Source of the DNA: Phellopilus nigrolimitatus
Taxonomy: Eukaryota; Basidiomycota; Agaricomycetes; Hymenochaetales; Hymenochaetaceae
Length of the DNA stretch: 64,000 nt
Direction of reading: 5' to 3'
Assembly: GCA_021029095.1 (NCBI GenBank)
Contig: JAJOHG010000004.1
Location: 1,462,965-1,526,964 of the forward strand
Positions 43,930 to 53,754 of the stretch are shown here, one piece after another. How positions within the stretch are numbered: position 1 is the stretch's first letter; each line of letters opens with the position of its first letter. The notes beneath the pieces are model-generated. The model did no database searches and was not told the origin of the DNA. It saw only the letters and a list, made by a program, of their open reading frames with translations. The position numbers were made by a program, and so were the translations under genes.

Positions 43930-45090
43930 AATTATTGGTTTTGACGTAAAGCGGGTGCCCGCTGTCGTTTCCACGTTAATAGCTCTAAAACTCACCGACA
44001 TTCTCATCTTTGCGGATGGCGGGCGCGAAGACTACAAGAATTCCTCAGATATGTAGCTGCGCGGTGTGGTGATGAGGTTTCTAGTGATGAGCTGGGCGTA
44101 CCATGTCCGAGGTCTCTTGCAACTTCAACGTCGGATGGTCAGAGAAGGAACTCTTCGCGTGGATGATCAGATACGGACCTCTTGAATATCGCACTTAATA
44201 TCAGCATGAAGCTTGGCGGCGTCAACCACCAGCTCGATACGAGCTCTATGCGCTGGCTTAAAAACACGATGTTCATTGGAATGGGTGTGCGCACCCTGGC
44301 GTTGGCTGCGTAAAAGGGACGCCGTCGATCGCCGCTGTCGTGGCGAACCGCGATGAGGATTTCATGCACTATCTCGCGAGTGTAGGCTTCCAGGAACACG
44401 GCGAAGTGGCGAGTTTTAGGACCTTCTTGTCTTTCACGCTGACATTTCGAACACGAGATGATCACGGACGTCATGACCATGATGACCGAGCGGCTTAATG
44501 AATATTCAAAACGCATTGAATCGCTCCCAGAGCGCGTCATCATGTTCCGCGGTGGTGTCTGATGGCCAGTTCGACCAGTGCTCATTCTCGAACTCCCGGA
44601 AATTAAAGCCACTCTCCTCTCTTTCAAGGGCAAGACACCAAAGCTGACGATTGCCATCTGCGGGAAGTGTCCCCAAACGCGCTTTTACCCGGCGAAGCCT
44701 GAGCAGGGGGACAAGACCTCAAACACAAAGGCCGGGACGTTCGTCGACCAGGCTGTCACTGCGGTGTATAATTTTGATTTCTTCCTGCAGGCGCACACAG
44801 GTCGGTAAGGTACAGTGTGCTCGACACACGACACGGCGATGTCCGACGAAAACCGTCTTTCCGCGGACAAGATCCAACAGGACGTGTACGATGCGAGCTA
44901 CCTGTAGGTGCCCGCGACAAAGAGTCGCGCCGGTATACGCGGTGGAACGGGCGCGCCAGCGCGCGCGGTTGCACCTGCATGAGATCGTTCCGCCTCCTTC
45001 AGGCAGCAGGGAGAGCAAGGAGGACGAGGATCAGATCATGCAGGGTGAAAGCACAGGTGACCATGAAAGTCTGAGGGCCCATGTAATACA
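43930..45090 (+). pseudogene. Decayed Argonaute (Mid/Piwi part)
   Basis: Translation in shifting frames gives the Argonaute order: TDILIFADGGREDYK and ELGVP (Mid), DLLNIALNISMKLGGVNHQL with MRWLKNTMFIGMGV (Piwi start), TPSIAAVVANRDEDFMHY, MTMMTERLNEYSKR with LPERVIMFRGGV, VLILELPEIKATLLSFKGK, then RFYPAKPEQGDKTSNTKAGT with VDQAVTAVYNFDFFLQAH, and RQRARLHLHEIVPPPSGS. Catalytic residues are lost: GMDVTHP-type is GMGVRTL, RDGVS-type is RGGV then a stop at 44560. A further stop is at 44311 and there are several indels. No PAZ or N-domain was found. It cannot encode a slicer. Confidence 0.8.
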
Positions 45091-46971
45091 TAATTGTTGA
45101 AGACGGAATGCACGATGTCTTGTGCCAAAAGTAGCTGACCCAAGGTTGTTGCCATAGAGAAGCACAATGTATTTGTTGCAACATGTTGCAGTTCTCGTTT
45201 ACTGTAAGCACTTTTTGACCGTATTTTTGGTTTTTCTCATTATACAGCATATTGAATGTGCCCGCTCCAAATTGCGCAGGTTAAAGGCGTACAGAGGATC
45301 GTCGAGCATTACATGATATGTAACTCTATAGTTCATAACAGCATAACAGCAAAACGAGCAAGATAAAACAGCTCGGATTTGTAAAACATTGTCCTTTCGC
45401 TCCCCATGCAAAACAAGTAATTCTAGTGAAGTGAGATACACAGCGCAGCTTGAATCTGACGAGGTACATGCGAGAAACTATTGCCGTACGATAGCCTCGC
45501 TGGTTGTTGGACCGCCCATGCTTTCCGTCGCGCCATTCTTTGCGCAACTGGCCATTCCGTCCTTGAAACACTGCCGCTCACGCTCGCACACGTGTAACTC
45601 TCTCGGTGTGACCAGAATTCATACTGACGAGGGAAAGGGCATGGAGTCTGTCGGCATTGACTTTCGCCGAACAGGCAGTCGGGGGAGTGTGCGTTCGTTG
45701 GGATGTGGTAGCCTGTAATGAGTGGGAAGGTGATCTGCTCCAAATAATGTAAGCGAGTGATCGGATCATGGTTGACACAGGAGTGATTGACAAGCGACGG
45801 ACAACGCAAGCGAGGCAGACGAGTTCCGAGTGGCGCGGCGTGGGTTGCATTCCATCATGGTCTATCTAGGCCAAAGACATCCTTAGAGAGTCAATTTGGT
45901 GAACCCAGGCATTCATTAAAGAGCTCTCTAGCAGTGACGAAAATATGAAGGGTTGCGCTTCATCTGAGAAATCAATAGTAATCTGGAGTCATTCAGTGTT
46001 CCGTGCCATGAACCATCAAATAGTACATTCTGATAGCTCGGTGAAGACAGCAAATAGTGGGACATCACCTGTACAGCGACTCGCGGAAGTTGTGTGCCTT
46101 AAATCTTGCATGTGCAACCATAGAAATATCTGATAAGCCAATAGAGTACGTGTTGCCAATTTCACATCCGGAAGAGCACCTTGAAGAAAGTCCCTCGGTC
46201 AGTCAAATATCAGAGCAAAGTTCGTATACAAGACGGCGTTGAAAGTGTGCCGAAAAGAAAATGATGGGATGCCCTGGGCGGTAGTGATTCCGGCAATTCA
46301 ATGCAGGGTAAGTGTGTAGTACTCGAGGAATTGTAATACAGTGAGGAATGTTGATAGTATAGATAGTAATGAGACTACCGTTTGAAGCCCGACTAACGTG
46401 TCCAAGACTCCGAGTTACTCGGAACGTTCGGCGACACTGACCGAAAGTTATTTCATGATTGGTCAGTGCGAAGACCTGGAATCCTGGCATTGATTTCAAG
46501 CCGCTAGCGGCTTAGTTCTATATCGGCATTCAGAAAGAAGACCTATTGACGAATTCGGGTGCCTTAGGTAGTCGTTCACAGAGACGCTCCTAAAATATAT
46601 TTGTTGAAATACGAGGAGCGAGGTCGCAAGCAGTCGCGCACAGTGGATGTTCGTTTGTCCGTTGGCGGTGGTGGGCCTAATCTACCCGATTTGTCTTTAA
46701 CCCCCTAAATTAGTTTCTGCTCGTTCGCGAAATTCCAACGGAGTTAACTGTTGCGTTTGTCCTGAAACGTGTCTCAAAAGGCAAGGGCATTTAGTGATTG
46801 AAGGTAGAGATCTCGCCATTTTGAGAAGAATGCATCACCGCTCAGTATTGGTACCTGGACGCGTAGCCTGACTTGACAGTATAAAATGTCGTGCTGCAAC
46901 GACCCATCCCTCCATCTACAGTTCACCCAGCGACAGAGACTTCTAGTCACCCTCAAAGACGCCTTTTATCC
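45091..46971. other. Intergenic region without a supported gene
   Basis: About 1.9 kb after the Argonaute remnant. Frames up to 130 codons on both strands show no recognisable family. The right end holds the promoter of the small secreted protein. Confidence 0.5.
46880..46886 (+). promoter_or_regulatory. TATA box of the small secreted protein gene
   Basis: TATAAAA, 86 bp before the start codon at 46972. Confidence 0.55.
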
Positions 46972-47130
46972 ATGAACTTCTCCGCACTTACCATCTACGT
47001 GGCCGCCATTTTGGCAGGCCTCGCTGCGGCTAGTCCTGTCGCTCAACCCACTGGCACGCTTCACCCCATCTGCGACCCCGTATGTGTTCCAGGCGTGACA
47101 ATCAGTTCAAACGGGTGTCATTGTCCTTGA
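46972..47130 (+). CDS. Small secreted cysteine-containing protein (52 residues)
   Basis: The frame reads MNFSALTIYVAAILAGLAAA, a textbook signal peptide with likely cleavage after AASP or nearby, then a mature peptide of about 30 residues with four cysteines (CDPVC...NGCHCP, pattern C-x3-C-x10-C-x-C). A TATA box 86 bp upstream and a good GTGAGT donor directly after the stop (with a possible acceptor GTGTAG near 47186) support a transcribed gene with an intron in its 3' leader. There is no CaaX end, so it is not a basidiomycete pheromone precursor. Small secreted proteins of this size are often lineage-specific. Function unknown. Confidence 0.6.
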   Translation: MNFSALTIYVAAILAGLAAASPVAQPTGTLHPICDPVCVPGVTISSNGCHCP

Positions 47131-47514
47131 GGTGAGTAAGAGAACTGATCGTGCCAGAGAACAGCAACATGCTTACCCGAAAGTGTAGCTTCTTATACAC
47201 GGCGCTACGAACGACTCCAGTGTCAGTCCGCAATGTGATTTTCCGCGAAGATGACGATGAAGATGGGTTATAGTGGAGTCTTTAGTAGTAGTTGATGTCG
47301 AGGAAATCAATGCATTGAGGTTACGGCCAATACGCTGCAGTGGCGTTGCTAAAGTGTGCCAGTCGTCTCAATAAAGTTCGGTCATGGACGCGAAATTTGG
47401 ACGCGACGCGTCGAACACGTGACGTACCACAACACGCTTCGAATCCGAGCTCCGATTTGACGTGAAATATACTTCCATCCGACCCCATTTCTACCCACAA
47501 GTCAAAGAAGAAAC

Positions 47515-48329
47515 ATGACAACTCGAAACAGCGACATCATCGAGATCCTGAGCGATGATGAGTCCCCGGCCCCAAGAATGTACGCGGCGTCGGCTAATAA
47601 CGGCGCCGGTGCACGAAACGCATCCAGCAGCGGCGCGCCGAAGCTTCCGAGAAGTCGCATCCTCGCGGGAAAGACCTTCGCGTTCAGGGGAACCTGGCTT
47701 ACCATGACGGCCGATCAGGCGGAGGAGCTATGCAGAGTGAATGCCGGGTGAGCATTGCTTGCTTGCCTAGTACATTGTGTCTCAGCTTGTCTGTCTGAAG
47801 AGAAATCACACGTGCGATCACCGAGCGTACAGCCTACGTTGTCATTGGAGGGAAGGGTACAAATCAGAACACCAAGAAACTCGCTGAGCACGGCGCAACG
47901 CTTCTCTCCGAGGGTGACTTTCTCGGCATGGTCCTCGCGCAGGGCAATGTGAACAAGGAGAACGCGTCGCTCTCCTCTTCAACTTCGGGCTACAAACGAG
48001 ATCTCGAAGAACCTGCTGCGGGGCCTTCCAAACCTTCGAAAGTGCGTAAGTCGGACCCGAAACCACAAGCAGAGGAAGAGGATATGAAATGGTTGCACTA
48101 TTTCCTGGCCGACGGAGAAATACAAATGAAAGGGAAGACGTTGGTTGCATATGATTGCGGCGGGCAGGTATACAAAGCACAGCGCGGAAAGAGCGCGGTA
48201 GAGCTATTGAGGAAGTTCAACAAGTTCTTGGAGGATTGTAAAGGAGTAAGTCTAGAGCCCAAGTAAGCAACAGAGTACCACTAACTGTCCACGAATGATT
48301 TCTTTCAGGAGTACCATCAGTTCTTGTAA
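47515..48329 (+). CDS. Small single-BRCT-domain protein
   Basis: Start MTTRNSDIIEILSDDESP, which resembles the acidic SUMO-interaction type motif (IIEILSDDE). The BRCT domain runs LAGKTFAFRGTWLTMTADQAEELC, then with an intron RVNAGEITRAITERTAYVVIGG, KGTNQNTKKLAEHGATLLSEGDFLGM. Its wording is close to BRCT domains of DNA ligases and the large RFC subunit. A Ser/Lys-rich linker follows, then a C-terminal block DMKWLHYFLADGEIQMKGK ... QVYKAQRGKSAVELLRKFNKFL. Two introns join in frame, the last adding EYHQFL to the end. At about 225 residues it lacks ligase or AAA domains, so it is probably a phospho-peptide or DNA-end binding adaptor in genome maintenance. Partner unknown. Confidence 0.78.
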
Positions 48330-48707
48330 ACAAATTCCTAGCCAAAACTCAGCGAAGTCAGGCTTGTGACAGATGAAACATCTTTCATCGGACTAGAGAA
48401 TGGACATATCTTTCGTTTGACTCTAGCTAACATCTTCTTGCTTGTTGTATGTTAAACGTCTGTTGTCTCAAACAACCTCTATCATTATTCGACATGTCAC
48501 ATATTGCATATTTCTTTGAAAGCGATTAGAATTTGCAGCGATGGCACTATACACATCTCTCTAATACAGTAAATTACAAAGCATGAAAAACAACCCGTAC
48601 ATGTCGCTCACCACAAGCATTACACACCCCATCAGGCGCCGCTCCCAAAGTCAAGGAAGAAAAATCATCAAGTCATCAGGAATCTACCTACACACTGCGA
48701 TCCAGTC
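48330..48707. other. Intergenic region between convergent genes
   Basis: About 380 bp between the BRCT gene (+) and the transporter gene (-), AT-rich, holding both 3' ends. Nothing else is seen. Confidence 0.5.
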
Positions 48708-51288
48708 CTAAACATGATTTTTCGAATCCTTCTCAGAATCGGTCTCCTCGCCCACAGTGGCGACCACGGTGTCCTCACCAGGTTCACCCATCTGGGACGT
48801 ATCCCACCCGTGCTCTTCGAGGTACGCGCGGAACGCCGCGTCCTCCTTGATCATGCCGTCTTGCGTGAGCGGTTTGATGAAGAAGAACGTTATGAGCGCT
48901 GAGACGATCGCAAGCCCGGAGCCGACCCAGAACGGGCCCGTGTTTCCGCGCACAGACGAAGCGCCGCCGAAAGCTACAGCATTCAGAGGTGAGAAGGGAC
49001 GTTGCTATACTTAGAACGAGTAGCAGATGGAACTGACCATCAATCATGGGAGGGAAAGCCCAGGTACCGACGAAAGCACCAATCTTGCCCACTGCGGCAG
49101 CGGCTCCGTAGTACTGTCCGCGGACTGCAGTAGGGCCGCTCTTTGCAGCTAACATACCGAGGCAATTTCCAGGACCTATTCAATGTCCAACACTCAGCTC
49201 CGGTCAATTGCTCCGAGCGATCAATAACTCCAACTTACCGACTTCGCCTAGGCTGAGGAAGATACCGTACACAACGGCGAATGCCCCGATGTGTTTCGAG
49301 AGCGGTACGTATGCGCCGCTCATGATGAACCCGATGACCGCCTGTGAAAGCAGCCCGAAGATCATTGTATATTTCGGGCCGAGGTAGTCGACGATGAACG
49401 CGCCGCCGAGTGTGCCCGGCATGTAGAAGAGGTTAATTACAACATTCCAGCCCAGAATGACGGTAAGCGAGTCATTGCCCCCGGTGATGCTATTTAAAGT
49501 AGATGTGGTAAATCGAAAATTGCCCTAGTTATGAAATATAAGGGACGCACTTATTGACGACAGTCGAACTGTAAATGCCGAACTAGAAAGAACAGATTTT
49601 AGCATTCCATTCATAACCAGAAATCAACTGGAGCAAGAAACAATGTACCGGATATACGATAAAGTCATAAATAAACCAGGCAAGGCAAAGCGCAGACAGG
49701 CTCTTCCAGTAACGCTTGAGTATAAGTCGATACGGGATGCGGACGTTTTTCATGGAATCCTTTTTGTAGCGAGTAGGATTCTCCATACGCAGTCGCCAAA
49801 TGAAGACAGCTGCAGCAGGAACCACACCGAGGCCCAAAGAGAGACGCCATACTGCACGGAGATGGTTATTTCCGAAACTTTACGCGCGCGATAAGCAGCG
49901 TGACAAAGCTCAAGACAAGACATCCGATTACTCACATCCAGAAGAGAACTAGAGGCACGAAAGCGGCGACGACAAAGCCAAAATCGATCATGGAATCTAA
50001 AAGAAAGAAGAGATGAGAAATAGGTAAAAAGTGCTGCAGATCTACAAACTAACTCGTAGCGAGAGCAAACCAGCGGTGCTGAGCATTCTTCGCGATTCCC
50101 TCCTCTTCCGTCTGCTCAGAAGCAGCAACAGATCCGCAAGGATACTCTGCACCAATGCCGATGCCCAATAAGAATCTGTGTATTTTCGTCTATATCAAAG
50201 TACTTTCTCTAGCACACAGATCGCGTACTTACCGGCATGCGCTAAGCATGGCGAGCATGCCTTTCAGACTATGATGTGCACCCGAAGAGGCGGCAGAAAG
50301 TCCCGAGAAAATCATGACTATGACGGTAGCAGTCATCTAAAATATTAAAAGAATGTCAGAAAAGTGAAATGATTAGGAAATGCATATTTCAAGTGAAATC
50401 AAAATAATAAAATCATTTGAAGAAGTTTGTTAGCCGTGGAGATCAAATTACATCACTAGATGACTTCACACCGGCGCTCAAAAATGCATTACCGCATGGT
50501 CCACGAACCCACTTCCTGTCTTTAAATTTAGGAAAAGGACTGCGAGCCTCGACCCTGGGCGCTCTTCCAACCACTGGTCACCCTCCTATCAAACTTAGGA
50601 TGACACCTCCTAAGAATCGAAAACAGAAACATTACTCTCCTCGCACACGTTCGCTGATGCCATACTCCGAGCCCACCGACAAAAAGGAACGTAAAGTACA
50701 ACATCAACTCGTGTGCAAGAGGTGTCCCCTGAAACCGACTTGACGAGACAGGGGTAGGAAAGATAGGAAAGAAAGGATTATGAAATCGTATCAAAGAGAG
50801 GGGCTTACCATCCCGAACTTGCGCCCGAACTTGTCCGAAATGTAACCGAACGTCAACATCCCGACGACCGTGCCCGCGAACGCCAGCGAGCTGACCGTCG
50901 TGCTATAGTTGTCGTCGGTAACTTCGGTGCCGTATACGCGTTTGAGAACTGGAGGAGACGAATTCAAATCTCGAGAAAAGTGCGAGATGATACCAGGCTT
51001 ACTTGTATTCACTGTACCGAAAAGCGATCAGTAAAAAGAATGCGAGAAGTCAGAGCTGTCTGTGCGTACCTTGTCCTATGACCCCGTTGGCATATCCTTC
51101 ACTCGCCTCTCTTAGACAAGATTTGACTAGTTTCACGTATTTACTCACCGTCGGAAAACAGAGCTGTCCCACAACTGAAGTCGTGTTCGTAAAAGATGCT
51201 CATTCCTCTGTATACATAAAAAAGGCACATACGCAAAGATCATGGAAATTTGGGAGAGCCCAGGCTTGGCTTTGACGAGTTCAGCCAT
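48708..51288 (-). CDS. Major-facilitator transporter, Git1-like (glycerophosphodiester/phosphate type)
   Basis: A 12-helix MFS permease of the phosphate:H+ symporter branch, close to yeast Git1, which imports glycerophospho-inositol and -choline. Start [18 protein letters not shown] at 51288. The first exons join as [21 protein letters not shown], the family's helix 1. Then [36 protein letters not shown] (MFS motif), [58 protein letters not shown] and YSSTVVN, IILGWN-type helix 7, [37 protein letters not shown]. It ends SEKDSKNHV. About ten short introns. One (about 50340-50800) is long. The exact substrate cannot be read from sequence. Confidence 0.82.
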
Positions 51289-51385
51289 TATAGCAGGCGG
51301 ACTCGACAGGCGTCGAAACAGACAGAAAATCGGGGAGATATGGTGGAGAGGAGCTCGAAGGCAAATAGCTGAGAAGCATGCTGAA

Positions 51386-51395
51386 GTATATATAC
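51386..51395 (-). promoter_or_regulatory. TATA-box candidate of the transporter gene
   Basis: GTATATATAC, about 98 bp before the start codon at 51288. Confidence 0.5.
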
Positions 51396-51985
51396 TCGAC
51401 AGTCAAGCAGGGCCGCTTCGATAAACAAATGCCAGTGTGTTCCTTCAGAACCCAGATCAGGCAGGCACCACACGTTCACGAACGCCGGCGATCACTGATC
51501 CGGTATTTTCAAATCATAGTCGACGCACGTTTGATAACACTGTACGTACTTACTTGCAAATTTGAGTTTTTCTCGATGTCGGGTCTTATGGTCACCCGTG
51601 ATCCTAAAGTCAACGTCCCCACAAACGTCTCCATAAACGAGACGAAAATTGGACGAGCGTTGGAAAACTGTGAGATCATCGTTGTGCTGTTATCGTCCCT
51701 TATCGTCGAGACTGTTGGGATAAGAGATCTGGATCTTGGCACCCTTCATCAAGGAAATGAAATAGACTGTATAATCAGACGAAGAGACTTGCTCGGACAT
51801 CGCAGCTCGAACATGTAGGATAATTCGACGCAGTCGCAACACCATATACACAGTGAACATGAAGAAAAAGAAGTTGTAATGATTTAATCAGCATCGCAGC
51901 ACCTATTAACGAGTTTGAATTTCTACACAGGATAACCCGGTGCCTCGGAAGCAAAACATGACCATGAAAATGTAACATTGAGATG
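51396..51985. other. Intergenic region between the transporter and SEM1
   Basis: About 590 bp. A 146-codon plus-strand frame crosses it but lacks any family signal. Probably the transporter promoter and the SEM1 3' end. Confidence 0.45.
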
Positions 51986-52918
51986 CTAATGTTGCATGGC
52001 CTCGCCGGCACCTGCACTGACAGGTGCAACACCAGTCGTACCCTGTCCCGTCTTCACGAGCTCGCCCCTGGATAGAAGAAAAATGCGTAAGATATGTGAA
52101 GGGATGAGTGAATGATTTATGGAAGTAGATGTGATAATGATAGCAACAGAAGCTCCGAAAAAAAGGTTCAAGATCGAATGAGCGGGATGAAGATGAAACA
52201 AGACGTGTCGACGCGAAGAAAAATAGAAGAACCGCAGTAAAAAGTACGGAATCATCAGTGACCCCACATGAGTCAACTTCCAGGAACGGGATTTGGAAAA
52301 GCTCCGCATAGAGCGACCAAACAGCGCATACCCAATGAAGAAAGTGGCCTTCCAATTGTGCGAGGAAGCATCAAGGTCGGTATGATGTTTGATAAACGTA
52401 TGGCGACTGCTATTGGGATGGGGAGAGCGAAGCGGGAAGCAATATTTCCGCGGGCAAAGGAAAGAAAGATACAGTAATTTAGCGCGTAAACTCACCTCAG
52501 CCGCACACTGAATTCATCCTCAACATCATCGTCGTCCCAGTCATCCTCCCATAATTCGTCACCACCGGACCTCGCAGCACCAGGTGCTGTCCCCCCAAGA
52601 TGCTCGAGGTCTGTTTGCTTGTCATCCCAATCTTCAAAATCAGAAGGCAAAGCACCGTGTCGGGATGATGCACAACGGAGTGGCGTGAAAGGAATGAATG
52701 GCAGAGATCCAGGACGAAGAGAGCGTCAAAAATGTTTAGCGGTATGTAAACTTGCAAAAACGATGCCCATCTCTCACCTTGCACACCGAACTCCTCAAAC
52801 TCGTCATCTTCCTCCAGGCCGCTGACCTGCGACTGCTGAGGCTGTTGCTCGGACGTTTGCTCATCCAGTCCTAAGTTGTTCTGGGATGGCTTTGAAGTGG
52901 ATGCATTTGTAGACGACA
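51986..52918 (-). CDS. SEM1: 26S proteasome lid subunit Sem1/Dss1
   Basis: A small, very acidic, largely disordered protein that stabilises the proteasome lid and also takes part in mRNA export (TREX-2) and recombination complexes. Start MSSTNASTSKPSQ at 52918. The two conserved acidic blocks are LEEDDEFEEFGVQDWDD and DELWEDDWDDDDVEDEFSVR. Three exons: the first intron (about 52640-52785) splits VQ from DW, the second (about 52068-52495, 430 nt) follows VRLR. The last exon adds GELVKTGQGTTGVAPVSAGA, longer than the yeast protein's end. The total of about 120 residues is a little over the usual 70-90. Confidence 0.93.
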
Positions 52919-53754
52919 TTCCGGACAATTAGCTGCCTTCAGGAGGTGCTCTCGGAGAATGGACGTTGCGGTGTTGAGGATGGTACTGTAGAAGGATTGC
53001 AGGGATGAACGCGTAAGTCTATTGGACGCGTGACGCATCCTGATGGCACCGTGAGAAAACTGCTGATCTGGATTATTTGGTCTTTTTTGAACTTTTTCAA
53101 GTCTTTTCAAGAGGCCCTCTGTATTCTTCCCCCTGTATTCTTCCCCCGCTTGTTTTCGATATTCTTACTTTCTTGGTAGCAAACTCAAGGCGTCCCCCTC
53201 ATAGTCCAGCCAAAATTTGTACTCGGCCCCCCGTCTTCGACCGACTTCCCTGGATACATTCCTCTTCCTCATATCACTGACTTTCGAAACGTCGAAGAGT
53301 CTCCTATGAAGCTAGTAAAGAAAAGAGACCGAATGCCGCTCTGGCCGCACGCCACAGCCGCTCTGAGACGCGCCCCAGTCGAGTCCCTACCACGGACGTC
53401 CGACAAGATTTGACTCCACTGCGCGTTCTCGCTCTTCTCACGTCGACGATATATCAAACTTCTGAGGATGTCCCATTCATTTTCATGTGCATGGCAACGT
53501 CAACGCAGAGAATGCGACCGGGCGCTTGATCAGCTGTCATCTTGCCTTCTCAAAGCCTCCTGCTGCTTCTAGGCGAGATTCAACTTGTAATCTCCCGCGT
53601 TGTCATCCAATTGTGGCTATCTTTAATGCTTCTTATGAGGTGCTGAACTTACGTGCGCGTCTCTCCTGTAATACATAAGAACAAGTCTATCTCATCACTC
53701 GGGCCACTGTGCTTTTCTTGGCATCTCCCTCTTCTCGTCTGAGTTTATTTCTCG
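52919..53754. other. Divergent intergenic region between SEM1 and the NOD-like receptor gene
   Basis: About 840 bp with no supported gene. It must carry both promoters. A direct repeat of CTGTATTCTTCCCCC occurs at about 53118-53147. Confidence 0.5.

Noticed and set aside
44139..44657. 172-codon minus-strand frame
   Set aside because: Antisense to the Argonaute remnant, which explains the sequence better.
45389..45850. Overlapping frames of about 90-130 codons
   Set aside because: On both strands, with no motif or splice pattern; treated as intergenic.
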